Positions 42,896 through 52,943 of a DNA stretch of 64,000 nt are shown here, piece by piece (within the stretch, counting starts at the first letter, position 1; every line of letters starts with the position of its first letter). The position numbers and the translations under genes are program-made. Where the stretch lies: the NCBI GenBank assembly GCA_934476075.1, contig CAKSNH010000008.1, forward strand, positions 1-64,000. The letters are read 5' to 3'. This DNA comes from an uncultured Clostridia bacterium (GTDB lineage: Bacteria; Bacillota; Clostridia; UBA1381). Under the pieces are notes generated by a model. That model worked only from the letters and a program-made list of their open reading frames with translations, searched no databases and was not told where the DNA came from.

Positions 42896-45721
42896 TTAAC
42901 TTATCAATAAGGCTCTTACCGTCACGTCACTTGCAGGCATTGTAAATACATAATACCTGCCGTTCTCGTCTTTCTCCGCATCTGTATAAGTTTCGCCGTC
43001 AGCAGAATACTGTACCATTCCCACTTCTTCATTTTCGTCGGTTACATTAACCCGAACATAAACCGTTTTGCCCACTGCCGCACTTGTTGCCGGGTCGAGA
43101 GTACCTCTGCCGTTTGTCAAAAAGCTGATTTCAGCACCTTCAACCGTTTCCGCCGTAATGCTGTACACTTTTGCAAATTCGGCACTTACTGTCACATCAC
43201 CGTCCGGCATTGTAAACATATATTCATTATCGCCTATCTGAATTAATGATATGTTATCTTCTCCGCTCGTAACGGCAACAGACTTTGTAACATAATTCTC
43301 ATTCGGATTTACTGTCAGTTTCACACACGCACCTGCCGCCGCTTTCTCTCTTACGGCAACATATCCGTTGGCTGTATCCTTGTCAGCCTCTTTCGCCGTA
43401 TTTGTGACTGTTAAATTTTCATCAGCCGGTGCAACTGCCGTAACTGTTATCGCATCTGTGTCATGTAGTGCACGAGGCAATTTACGCACATATATTTTAC
43501 CATTTGCATAGCTGTTGTTCTTTATACGGGCAACATATCCGTCAGTGCATACGGCAACAACCGTATATGTATACCCTGTCATTACGTCTTCATCAAAAGT
43601 CAATGTATACTTGCCGTTATCGTCCGGCTGTTCTGACGGAGTACCTGTTGACGCAACCACACCGCTGTCCATAAGCAAAACCTTTTCAACACCTGCCGAC
43701 GCAGTACCTGTCAGGCTGATTGCGTCACCCGACGAATCCCCCGGTGCCGGTGAACACTCGCTCATTCCAACTTTCAAATCAGACACATCAGTCTTATTTA
43801 CAGTCAGCACACCGTTTTCATATGATGCACTTGTCAACTCATAAGCAAAATAATATGTACTATAATTAGTATCAAGTCCTTTGTTATTGCAAAGTACATT
43901 TACCGAATATGTGCCGTTAGGAACATCTGAAAACACGATTGTGTGGGCGTCATAATCGACTGTTCCCATGATTTCGCCATCGGTCGCCGTGTTTGTCAGC
44001 TTTACTGCCGCAATATAGTTTACAGCACCGTAAACATCAGTAAATGTACCCGATACGGTATATGTCTTTTCTTTTGATTTAACTTCAAAGCTTACATCTC
44101 CGTCAACCACGTTTACCGTTCTTGTTTCTTCACCGCCGACCTTGATATAATCAATCACATATTCAACGTTTTCATCGCTCTTTACCTCTGCCGAAATAGC
44201 GTATTCGCCGGCTTTAAGTTTAGGGAATGTTACGGTATATGTACCGTCCTCGCCCTTCTTTGGTTCAGCCGATGCAACAACTGCATCATTCTGATACAAT
44301 TTTACCGCACTGATATTTTCATCGGCAGTACCTGTCACATTATAAACCTGTTCCAAAGCCAATTCCGACAAATCAAATGTGTATGTTGTCGGAGCATATT
44401 CTTTTCCGTCACCGTCCAAGTCAACCATTACTGTGAATGATTTCTTGTCATTGTCAACCGCACGAACTATGTACAATAAACTCTTTGCGTCATCATCAAA
44501 GTTTTCCGATGTTATCTTCTTGTATGTCTTTTCGTTGATTGTAACCGGTGCGTCAACATTGCTTTCAAGGTATACTACCGCATTTTCGTTCAGACCGCTT
44601 ACCGCAAACGGCAGATAATAATGTGTTTGTGCTTTATCGCCCATTGACGTATAATTTTCCACATATTTTAATGTACCCGACACATCAATTTTTGACGCAT
44701 CTTCCGTATTAGGTGTCAATGCAAGATTTTCTGCCAATTCAGATGCTGTCTTTTCATAAAGAGCAGTGTCCGCACCCAATGTACACATTGACGCTGTTGA
44801 CGCTACTGCCGGCTTTTCTGCCAATGTCAATGCAGACACGTCTATTGTGTATGTTGTCGGAACATAATCTCTTTTATCGCCGTCCAAATCAACCATTACC
44901 GTGATTGCTTGTTTTTCATCGCCAATCCTGTTTATAAAACGGAATTCCGTTTCTTCGGCGTCAAAATGGTCTGATGTTATTTTTATATATTTCTTGCCGT
45001 CAATTATTGTTACATTTTCATCTTCTTGTTCATACTCGTATCCGTCCTGATAGCCAAGATACACAACCGCATCTTTCTTTAATCCGCTGACTTTTACAGG
45101 CAAATAATAATGTGTTTGATACTGTTCATCAATCGAAGTATAGCTTTCCACATATTTTATTGTACCTGTTGCGTTAATTTTTGACTCATCTTCCGTATTC
45201 GGGGTGAATACAAGATTTTCCGCCATATCCCCTATTGTGATTTCGTCCTGCGGGAACATTTTTTCATTTGCGGCTAATGTTCCTATGATTGCGGTTGACG
45301 GAAGTTCTTTCGGTTCTTCATAAGTATATGTATCTGACAATGGCTGCTGGGTCAAACCGTTTTCATCGTCCATTGCCCATACAAATACTCTCATTTCTTC
45401 GTCTTCTCCGACTTTCAAATCCTCGTCTTCAAAATTCAAAGTGTATTTGCCCTCTGTACTGCCTTTTTCAAGGTTGGTCTTTGAGAAAAATACTTTCTTC
45501 AAAGTGTTGTCCTTTTTTGTGTAAACAGCGATAATTCCTTTACCTGCTTTTTCTGTTGTACCTGTAACCTCCACTGTTACGTTTGTAATAACTTTTTGGT
45601 CATTTTCCATAACATCGGTAACCGATACACCCGCACTTGCCAATGCCGGTATCGCCATACTCGTGCCAAGCATTACCATTGCAAGCAAAAGTGCGGCAAA
45701 TTTCTTAACCCTATTTTTCAT
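42896..45721 (-). CDS. secreted Ig-like repeat protein, paralogue of its neighbour
   Basis: A signal peptide (about 1-29) leads to the same opening module as the 1765-residue protein (VEVTGTTEKAGKGIIAVYTKK near 50-70, then FEDEDLKVGE). Two copies of a roughly 140-residue unit follow, each with ENL-FTPNTED-like and YLP-VSGL words. Two Y-x-V-T/S-G-T beta modules come next, then a long linker and B-repeat-type segments ending MPASDVTVRALLIS. It lacks the lectin-like region and any anchor or active site. Duplicate modules suggest growth by internal duplication. The two genes are probably co-evolved surface proteins with related binding roles. AGGAGAG precedes the ATG. Confidence 0.72.
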   Translation of the reverse strand: MKNRVKKFAALLLAMVMLGTSMAIPALASAGVSVTDVMENDQKVITNVTVEVTGTTEKAGKGIIAVYTKKDNTLKKVFFSKTNLEKGSTEGKYTLNFEDEDLKVGEDEEMRVFVWAMDDENGLTQQPLSDTYTYEEPKELPSTAIIGTLAANEKMFPQDEITIGDMAENLVFTPNTEDESKINATGTIKYVESYTSIDEQYQTHYYLPVKVSGLKKDAVVYLGYQDGYEYEQEDENVTIIDGKKYIKITSDHFDAEETEFRFINRIGDEKQAITVMVDLDGDKRDYVPTTYTIDVSALTLAEKPAVASTASMCTLGADTALYEKTASELAENLALTPNTEDASKIDVSGTLKYVENYTSMGDKAQTHYYLPFAVSGLNENAVVYLESNVDAPVTINEKTYKKITSENFDDDAKSLLYIVRAVDNDKKSFTVMVDLDGDGKEYAPTTYTFDLSELALEQVYNVTGTADENISAVKLYQNDAVVASAEPKKGEDGTYTVTFPKLKAGEYAISAEVKSDENVEYVIDYIKVGGEETRTVNVVDGDVSFEVKSKEKTYTVSGTFTDVYGAVNYIAAVKLTNTATDGEIMGTVDYDAHTIVFSDVPNGTYSVNVLCNNKGLDTNYSTYYFAYELTSASYENGVLTVNKTDVSDLKVGMSECSPAPGDSSGDAISLTGTASAGVEKVLLMDSGVVASTGTPSEQPDDNGKYTLTFDEDVMTGYTYTVVAVCTDGYVARIKNNSYANGKIYVRKLPRALHDTDAITVTAVAPADENLTVTNTAKEADKDTANGYVAVREKAAAGACVKLTVNPNENYVTKSVAVTSGEDNISLIQIGDNEYMFTMPDGDVTVSAEFAKVYSITAETVEGAEISFLTNGRGTLDPATSAAVGKTVYVRVNVTDENEEVGMVQYSADGETYTDAEKDENGRYYVFTMPASDVTVRALLIS

Positions 45722-45957
45722 TTTTCCTCTCTCCTTTACTGTAAGTATTATGCTTTACCATAAATTACATTTATATTATAGCATTATATTTTCCGCAATT
45801 AAAGTTTTTTCTAACTGACCGCACATTTTTTATTACATTTAATGTTTTTTTACATTTTCACTATTCAATTTTTGTGCAAATCTATGTATTGCTATGCTAT
45901 ACACGCATATAAAGTTATTATCATACAAATTTTATATAAATTTTGTGCATTTTCTTG

Positions 45958-45990
45958 CACAAAAAAGGAGCTGTCACGGCAGCTCCTTTT
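45958..45990 (-). terminator. terminator of the CE12-like esterase gene
   Basis: AAAAGGAGCTG and CAGCTCCTTTT form an 11-bp stem with loop TCACGG, followed on the minus strand by Ts. Confidence 0.85.
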
Positions 45991-46003
45991 TATTCAATAT
46001 TAA

Positions 46004-49000
46004 TTATAACTTGTTACTTGCAAATGTTGCTTCGTTAGCTGTAAATACATTTACCAAAGGTTTAACCTTAGACAATTCTACATACATTACCTTAGCTGTA
46101 TTTTCGCCTGTAACCTTAGTTGTATCAACTGTCACTTCATAATCCGCACCAGCTTTGATTGCAACATCATTTGTAACAGCAATGCTTGTCATGTTGTTGT
46201 CTTTATCATAGTATGCAACTACTACGCTGCCTGACATATCAGCAGCAGAACCGTTTGTAATAGTTACTTTACCTTCTGTTACAACAATTTCAGGGTCTTT
46301 TGGTTCTTGCGGCATTTCGCTTGCGTAAAGCTTGATATTGTCAAGACTTACCGAACCTGTGCCACGTCCCGATGAAATGAACAAACCGCCGATACCTGTA
46401 ATAGATGCGTCAATAGTTGTTGTTGCGTTCATGTATGTTGTGCTGTCGTCAAGAGATGTAATCTTTACATTGATAGCCTTATTGTCAAAATCCATTGTTG
46501 CCACAACATGCATCCATGCACCGCTTGTAACGCCTGTGGTTTGGAAATCACTTGTATATCCGTTTGCACTGTCTGATGTACCGTTCAAATAAGGGTTTGC
46601 ATTGCCCTTGCCCAAATCCAACTGGAATACTGTGCTTGTCAATGCCAATGTATCGTTTGTATCAACAGTTACACCCTTACCGAATACAGCAAATTGAGTA
46701 GGTCTGTCTGCTGCCGGTGTCATTGCAAGGTTGAAGTCAAGTGCATATACACCTGTTGAAACCTGTGCGTCTGTCGGCATTGTGAACTTAACACCACGGC
46801 AACCATTTGTACTTGCAGGAACGTGTTTGAAGTATGTCAAAATGTCCGGATTTGACGCATCTGTCTGGATAGACATTTCGCCGCCTTTCAGTGTCCAGCC
46901 CGCAGCCTTCAAATCGTCTGCTGTTGTCCTTGTCTTAAAGTCTTCTTTATAAATACAGTTATATGGGTCAACTTCTTCAACTGCAAATACTGCTTTCAAA
47001 TCAATATTATCGTGAAGTCTGAATTGATATTCCGATGCATATGAACAAATGTTGCCTTCTGCATCTTCCCAGTGGTCGAATATAAATCCTGTGTTTGCTT
47101 TTGCTGTAACTGTAACTGTTGTGTTCATTGTTGCAGTTTTTGTAGCTATACCTTCTTCGCCTATATATACAGTACCTTTATCGGCAGAATCAGCCGCAAC
47201 CGCAACTGTAACTGTCTTTTCAGGTAAATCAGCTGTCTTTAATGATGCAACTGTCAAGTCTGCAACATCGAAATTAACCGCTTTTGTAGCACCTGTTGTG
47301 AACAATACTCTTGACAAAGATGCCGGCTTCAAGGTTGCTGATGTACCGCCGAAGTTAGCGTTTTCGGTTTCTACCTTTTCTTCACCTTCCAGCTGAGCTG
47401 TTTCAATACCGTAATCCATATCAATAGTATATGTCAATGTAGCCCATACACCTTGATTTAGTTTACCTACCGATTTACCGCCAAGTGTAACCGCTCCGCC
47501 CTCTGCAATCATAAGCGATGTGGCAGAATTAAAGCCGCTTACAGGATTAGAGAATGCGTCTGTAAGCATAAGCGACGCTGTACCGCCGTTATAGCAGATT
47601 TTCATTTTCATCATAACTTTGCCTGATGAAACTTCTGTCATTTCAGTCCAAGCATAGAATGAACCTGTACCGCCCGCAGGCTTTACGCCGTCAGATTCAA
47701 AATGAGCATACCATGATTCGTCATCAGCTTTTTTCAAAGTTGTTGCGATTGTGGCACTTCCGACATTGCTCCATTTTCCTTTACCTTTAATTGTATCGCC
47801 GTCAGCTGCGCCGAAATATTCAAAGTTTTCGTATTTTTCAGGCTCTGAAAGACCCTCTGTATCTTCTCTTGTAAGAAGCATTTCTTTAATATCTGTCGGT
47901 TCCCAAACTGTTGAGAACGGAATCATTTCGCTTGTTTCTTCATCAATCACAGGAGTAAGAACACCGTCTACGTCTGCCGCCTTAACAACAACAGCCTTAA
48001 TAGTATCTGTTTCACCTATTGTAACCGCATTATCAAACTTTGTAAGCTTTTGAATACCTGTACCTGTTGTGTTATCAACCTGTTCTTTCGCTCTGATTTC
48101 GCCCTTTTTAGTACCGTCCGCACTATATACGGTGATAATAAGCAAGCCGTAACCCGACATTGTACCTGTTACATTTACATCAGCCTGTGCAATATTGCCG
48201 TCTTCGCCGATTGTTATTTCACTTACTGCTGCCGGATATGTTGATTCGCCCTGTGCATAAACCGCATCAGGGTACATTGTATTAGGAGCAGTACCTGCTT
48301 TTACAACTTCTTCCGAAACAACATAAGGAGTTCCCTCTCTTACGCCTGTTGCAAGCTCTGTCAATACGGCTGCCTGTACTTTTTGGCTGTCTGTTGCACC
48401 TTCTGCATTACCTGCCGCAACGGCTTTCTTTACTTGGTCATAGAAAATATATGCCGCATTGTCAGCACCTGCATCATTGATGTGTGTACCGTCCGCAACA
48501 CCATATTTATTGTATGTAAAGTAATAGTCTGTTGCATTTCTTTCATACACATCAGCACCACGTTTTGTCTTAACGTCTTCACAAACGCCTTCCATCCATC
48601 TTAACCATTGTTCGTTAAGGTCGATAAACGCAATGTTTGTAGCACCTTCTGCAATCTTATCTTCTACATATTGCTTGCCGACTGTTGAAAATCCGCCCAA
48701 AGTTGAGCTCCATGTATTTGTCGAAGCATTATATTGTCCGTCATTGTGTCTGTCGATAGGACCTACAACAATCAATTTAGCTTTCTTTTCTACTGCCAAA
48801 TTATAGTACTTCGGCAAACAGGCAAGATAACCTGTCGGGCCGTCATCTTTGTGGTTGTGACCGTATTCAACAAAGATATAGTCACCCTCTTTAACATTGC
48901 TTACAACGTTATTGAAATGCAAAGCGTCGCCCGCATTCAAACCGCCTTCACCTTGGTTTGACACTGCGATATTTTCAGGAGTGTACTTAGTCAATGCCTG

Positions 49001-49798
49001 ACCTACACCCGCATAGTTCTGCAATGGGAAATAAGGTGTGTATGCACCTTGGTCACAAACTGTTGAGTCACCAAGTACCCAAAGTGTTCTTCCGTTAGTT
49101 TCTGCCTTTGTAACTTCCAAAGAAGCAATAGCGGCATTTTCACCTGCAACAACTACGTTCAATGTGCTGTCAACATAGTTGCCCTCCGGTGATGATTTTT
49201 GATAATAAAGCGATTCAACGTCCGCATTATATTCATATGTAATACTTTCGCCTGCCGGAATTGTCTTATCCATAAGCATTAGATGTCTTTTTTCCGAGAA
49301 AAGACTTACAGTTGCGTCTTTTGATGAATCCGCACCTGTCAATGTTACTTTTACATGATAATATCCGCCGTTTTCAACGTCCATAGAAAAACGGATAGGC
49401 ATTTGTGCTTTGGTAACACCTACGTTATCATCTTCTGCTGTTGCAGGAGTTTCGCTTCCGCCGTTGGCAAGCACTATTTCCTGTCCTTTTACCATGCCGA
49501 AACTGTCCACTCTGCCCGATGCAGTGTTTGTTTCACCTGTCAATAATTCTGCTCTGTAACCGTCCGCACCGATACCCAAAAAACCGTATCCCGCATCTTT
49601 TGAATAAGCAGAATCGGCACTGACACCGATATATCCGTCCGCTACATTTTCGCTTGAACCGAAGTCAAACTTCCAGCTGCCTGCCGTATTGCTGTAATTA
49701 CCGGTATACGCATTTGCAGCCATTGGCACAGCCAAACTGCTTGTTATCATAGCAGCCGAAACAATGCCTGTAAGAGTTCTTTTTAAAAGTTTACCCAT
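46004..49798 (-). CDS. secreted SGNH/CE12-like esterase (rhamnogalacturonan acetylesterase type), multidomain
   Basis: A 1264-residue secreted protein. After the signal peptide (about 1-30) a malectin/CBM-like domain starts SWKFDFGSSE (41-50). The SGNH hydrolase domain follows: GDSTV at 243-247 with Ser245, the glycine block NQGEGGLNAGD, the EYGHNHKDD block, and DGTHINDAGA near 450 carrying Asp and His. This set is that of CE12 rhamnogalacturonan/pectin acetylesterases. Ig-like, two LamG-like (YENFEYFGAADGD, YKEDFKTRTTADD) and B-repeat-like modules follow to the end. It would take acetyl groups off pectin or xylan outside the cell, aided by binding modules. No anchor is visible. GGAGAGG precedes the ATG. 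Exact substrate is unproven. Confidence 0.82.
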   Translation of the reverse strand: MGKLLKRTLTGIVSAAMITSSLAVPMAANAYTGNYSNTAGSWKFDFGSSENVADGYIGVSADSAYSKDAGYGFLGIGADGYRAELLTGETNTASGRVDSFGMVKGQEIVLANGGSETPATAEDDNVGVTKAQMPIRFSMDVENGGYYHVKVTLTGADSSKDATVSLFSEKRHLMLMDKTIPAGESITYEYNADVESLYYQKSSPEGNYVDSTLNVVVAGENAAIASLEVTKAETNGRTLWVLGDSTVCDQGAYTPYFPLQNYAGVGQALTKYTPENIAVSNQGEGGLNAGDALHFNNVVSNVKEGDYIFVEYGHNHKDDGPTGYLACLPKYYNLAVEKKAKLIVVGPIDRHNDGQYNASTNTWSSTLGGFSTVGKQYVEDKIAEGATNIAFIDLNEQWLRWMEGVCEDVKTKRGADVYERNATDYYFTYNKYGVADGTHINDAGADNAAYIFYDQVKKAVAAGNAEGATDSQKVQAAVLTELATGVREGTPYVVSEEVVKAGTAPNTMYPDAVYAQGESTYPAAVSEITIGEDGNIAQADVNVTGTMSGYGLLIITVYSADGTKKGEIRAKEQVDNTTGTGIQKLTKFDNAVTIGETDTIKAVVVKAADVDGVLTPVIDEETSEMIPFSTVWEPTDIKEMLLTREDTEGLSEPEKYENFEYFGAADGDTIKGKGKWSNVGSATIATTLKKADDESWYAHFESDGVKPAGGTGSFYAWTEMTEVSSGKVMMKMKICYNGGTASLMLTDAFSNPVSGFNSATSLMIAEGGAVTLGGKSVGKLNQGVWATLTYTIDMDYGIETAQLEGEEKVETENANFGGTSATLKPASLSRVLFTTGATKAVNFDVADLTVASLKTADLPEKTVTVAVAADSADKGTVYIGEEGIATKTATMNTTVTVTAKANTGFIFDHWEDAEGNICSYASEYQFRLHDNIDLKAVFAVEEVDPYNCIYKEDFKTRTTADDLKAAGWTLKGGEMSIQTDASNPDILTYFKHVPASTNGCRGVKFTMPTDAQVSTGVYALDFNLAMTPAADRPTQFAVFGKGVTVDTNDTLALTSTVFQLDLGKGNANPYLNGTSDSANGYTSDFQTTGVTSGAWMHVVATMDFDNKAINVKITSLDDSTTYMNATTTIDASITGIGGLFISSGRGTGSVSLDNIKLYASEMPQEPKDPEIVVTEGKVTITNGSAADMSGSVVVAYYDKDNNMTSIAVTNDVAIKAGADYEVTVDTTKVTGENTAKVMYVELSKVKPLVNVFTANEATFASNKL

Positions 49799-49956
49799 AC
49801 TTCTATACCTCTCCTCTTAAAATAATAAAATTGTGTATTTTGTATAACCGCACTTTGACAGATTATACAATATGAATGTATGTTAGTAATTTGATTATAG
49901 CATAATATATACAAAAAATAAAGCTAAATTTTAATTTTTTTCAATAAAATCCGCAA

Positions 49957-49990
49957 TTTATGCAAAGTCCATTCTTTCACTTTGCATAAA
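49957..49990 (-). terminator. hairpin after the broken yetF gene
   Basis: TTTATGCAAAGT and ACTTTGCATAAA give a 12-bp stem. The T tract is weak, so it may be a terminator remnant of the broken gene. Confidence 0.5.
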
Positions 49991-50002
49991 TTAACATTTT
50001 TA

Positions 50003-50597
50003 TTATTCCAGAATATCGTTCGGAACTTTTTTACCCTGTTTCAAATATGCGTTCAGTTTCTTGTCGGTAGTGCACACACCCAAAAATACGTCCGCCGCAC
50101 TGCTGATATTCTGCCGTTTAAGCTCGTTGTTGAGCCAATCTTCATTCACACCGCTGTATTTCAAATTTTTGTGCATAATATCCCCGTCCTCTATGACGTT
50201 TGCAAAAACCAGCTCCTGTGTCGGGGAAATATTCAGATCGGCGGTTGTTACGGGGCGGTCGGCGGCTTTTGGGAGAAAGCTCAGTTTGCCGTTTGACTCC
50301 AAGATAATTGTCTGCAATGTGCTTATGTCAAAATAACCGCTGTTGCGGCAAAGCATAAGAAATTCGTTCAGTTCAAGTTTTGCTTTTTTGAAGTTTTCCT
50401 CGTACAGCTTGCCGTTGTCGAACAATACGGTCGCCTTTCCGAATATGTTTCGGCGGAACATTCCCGACTTCACTCCCGCCGATGATATAGTCGAACATAC
50501 TAAGCTGTGACACTTGCTTATAGCCCATTAATTTTGTAAGAATGAAAAGTACAACGATAGATAAAAGTGATACCGGCAATACTTGTAAATATTCCAT
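50003..50597 (-). pseudogene. broken yetF-like (DUF421) membrane protein gene
   Basis: Two frames together give the ends of one DUF421/YetF protein. The N-terminus (MEYLQVLPVSLLSIVV, start at 50597 with AAGGAG upstream) runs to MFDYIIG; intact proteins go on with GITIGS and two more helices. After that point the sequence goes to another frame that holds the C-terminal domain (ATVLFDNGKLYEENF to the end, stop at 50003). About 60 residues between are missing and the frame is shifted. The C-terminal part retains good protein sequence, so the damage may be recent. Family role: spore or envelope membrane protein of unknown function. Confidence 0.8.
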
Positions 50598-50730
50598 GAT
50601 GATACTCCTTTTTATTTTATGTAAAATGCTATTGCGGAAGTGATTTTTTATGATAATACATAAATTATAATTTATATAGAGATACATCAAAGTTTGTTGC
50701 TTACACAATCAATCACCCCATAAAAATATA

Positions 50731-50759
50731 CACCCCAAAAGTATCTGACTTTTGGGGTG
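50731..50759 (-). terminator. terminator of the Cthe_2159-like lipoprotein operon
   Basis: CACCCCAAAAGT and ACTTTTGGGGTG form a 12-bp stem just after the stop codon. Confidence 0.75.
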
Positions 50760-50784
50760 CATATCATAAGACTGCTCTTTTTCG

Positions 50785-52920
50785 TTATGCTGTTTGTTGT
50801 GTTTGAGAAAATTGTCCGTTCTTATTTCCTCTTTGCGGACGGCTGTTTTGTCCCTGACCGCCCTGACCATTGTTCTGCGGCGGCTGACCCATGTCTCCGC
50901 CCATACCGCCTGTACTTTCGGTCGCACCGCTTTGGGTTACATTCGCAACCGTGCTCGGCATTTCAAAAGTTACTACGTCCGTACCGTCTGCCGATACCGT
51001 ATAGGTTTTGCCCTTTACAATATCCGCCGTTGATACTACGATTGTCCGGTAACTCTTGCTCGGAGTATATTCCGCAACCTTATTGCCGTCGGAATCCTTA
51101 ATTGTCACTGTGCTTCCGGCAGACATAGAACTTGGGAATGTCACAAGGAATCCGCCCTGTGCCGAAGTATTTGAAATATTCTGTGCCATACCGCTCGCAC
51201 CGGCGGCAAGCAATGTTCCGCCGCTTATATTAAATTTACCGTCATAGTCCAATGCACCGTTGCCGCCGTTTGTCGGCCCGTCAACATACACTGTACCGCC
51301 GGTCATATCAACGTCACCGTTTGAGTCGATACCGTCACCGCCGGCATCAATATAGACTGTACCGCCATTAATGGTAAGCTTGCTGCTGCCCGTCTGCATA
51401 CCGATTTGCTCTGTACCGTCTGCCGCATTTATACCGTCATCCGACGCTTTAATATCAACATTTCCATCGGATATAACAATATTATCGCCTTCGATACCCT
51501 CGTAGCAGTTTTCAATATTAATATCACCGCCTGTGATTTCAACAAAATCGTCTGCGTGAATACCGTCATCGCCTGTCTTAATATTAAGCGTACCGCCCGA
51601 CACTTTTGCATAATAATTAGAATGTACCGCATCATCTTCCGAACTTATATTGAATGTACCGCCTGTAATTGTAACGTTATTACCGGCTTTTATAGCCTTG
51701 ATACTTGTGCTTTCCTCAGTTTCTGTTGTTGATGTGGTCTGACTGCCGTTATCCTGCGGAGGGTTGCCCATGTTATTGTTGCCCTGTGGCATTTGAGGTG
51801 GGTTGCCCATATTATTATCGCCCTGTGGCATTTGCGGTGGGTTGCCCATATTATTGTCGCCCTGCGGCATTTGCGGTGGGTTGCCCATATTATTATTGCC
51901 CTGTGGCATTTGCGGCGGCTGACCTATACTTGTATCAGATTGAGCTTGCCCGTCGGAACGGCTTGAATTTGGTCTTTGACCTTTACCCATTCCGCCGCCC
52001 ATAGGCATATCTCTGCCGACTGTGGCTACGGATTCTCCGCCTTCGCCCGTTGTGATTGAATATTTTCCGCCTATGAAATATGCGGTGGTTTCGGCTTGAA
52101 AACCGTCCTCGCCCGACACAATATTAAATGTACCGTTTTCGACTGTTATATAGCCTTTCTCGCTGTCATCGGATTTTGAACTCTTAAATCCGTCACCCGT
52201 TACATTAAGATTGAACGTACCGTCTTTAATTGTAATCGAATCCTTGCCGATAATACCGTCATCAACGGAATTTACATTGATAGTACCGCTCATTATAACC
52301 AAATCATCTTTTGCTGTAATTGCGTCATTATAATTTGAATTTACATTCAGCGTACCTGTACCGTTTATAGTCAAATCGTCTTTGCTGAATATAGTTGTGT
52401 CGGGTTCGGAGTTTTCAGCGTCGGAGAACACATACTCACTGCCGTCCGTAACGGTATTTTCCGTACCGTCTGCCAAAGTGATAACCGTTTTATCGGCTTG
52501 CTTGACATAGATAGCCGAACTTGAATTTGATGTGATATTTACGCCGTTTAGTACAATTCGCACCAAGTCGTCCTTTGACGCATTGACTATAATCTGACCG
52601 TTGTTCAATGTGCCCGAAACAATATATGTACCCGCACTCGTAATCTCCGCAGTACTGCCCGACACCGTTACACCGCTGCCTGTTGTACTTATACTGTCGC
52701 CGTTTAATATAATCTGATTGTCTGATGTCCAATCTGTGTAATAATCCTCGTCCTTATACTTTGGCTCTGTAACCGCAATCAGAGTTGTTGTATCGGAGGT
52801 TGTATCTGTTGTAGTTGATGCCGATGTATCGCCGACAGCTGACGAATTGGTGCATGATACCAATGCCAGTGCCCATGCTACGGCTGCTGCTATATTTGCC
52901 ATTTTCTTTTTCTCCTTCAT
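50785..52920 (-). CDS. Cthe_2159-like carbohydrate-binding beta-helix lipoprotein
   Basis: A 711-residue exported lipoprotein; the signal ends in LVSC. Repeated GG-x-y-I-x-(S/A)-G-D-DGI and TINGTGTLNVN units form a right-handed parallel beta-helix of the Cthe_2159 (DUF4353) family. The founding member binds cellulose and polygalacturonate with calcium. A Gly/Met/Pro/Gln-rich insert (near 320-395) is made by four copies of a 13-residue unit. The C-terminus is Gln/Gly-rich. It is 23 bp downstream of a DUF4956 gene that overlaps a VTC-domain gene, a grouping often seen in Firmicutes. It binds, and may organise, cell-surface polysaccharide; a catalytic site is not visible. Confidence 0.8.
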   Translation of the reverse strand: MKEKKKMANIAAAVAWALALVSCTNSSAVGDTSASTTTDTTSDTTTLIAVTEPKYKDEDYYTDWTSDNQIILNGDSISTTGSGVTVSGSTAEITSAGTYIVSGTLNNGQIIVNASKDDLVRIVLNGVNITSNSSSAIYVKQADKTVITLADGTENTVTDGSEYVFSDAENSEPDTTIFSKDDLTINGTGTLNVNSNYNDAITAKDDLVIMSGTINVNSVDDGIIGKDSITIKDGTFNLNVTGDGFKSSKSDDSEKGYITVENGTFNIVSGEDGFQAETTAYFIGGKYSITTGEGGESVATVGRDMPMGGGMGKGQRPNSSRSDGQAQSDTSIGQPPQMPQGNNNMGNPPQMPQGDNNMGNPPQMPQGDNNMGNPPQMPQGNNNMGNPPQDNGSQTTSTTETEESTSIKAIKAGNNVTITGGTFNISSEDDAVHSNYYAKVSGGTLNIKTGDDGIHADDFVEITGGDINIENCYEGIEGDNIVISDGNVDIKASDDGINAADGTEQIGMQTGSSKLTINGGTVYIDAGGDGIDSNGDVDMTGGTVYVDGPTNGGNGALDYDGKFNISGGTLLAAGASGMAQNISNTSAQGGFLVTFPSSMSAGSTVTIKDSDGNKVAEYTPSKSYRTIVVSTADIVKGKTYTVSADGTDVVTFEMPSTVANVTQSGATESTGGMGGDMGQPPQNNGQGGQGQNSRPQRGNKNGQFSQTQQTA
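51761..51916 (-). repeat. four 39-bp tandem repeats in coding sequence
   Basis: Units begin at 51761, 51800, 51839 and 51878. They encode Asn-Asn-Met-Gly-Asn-Pro-Pro-Gln-Met-Pro-Gln-Gly-(Asp/Asn), in phase. Nearly identical copies mean copy number could vary. Confidence 0.9.
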
Positions 52921-52943
52921 TTTAATTTACCTTCTTAAATATA

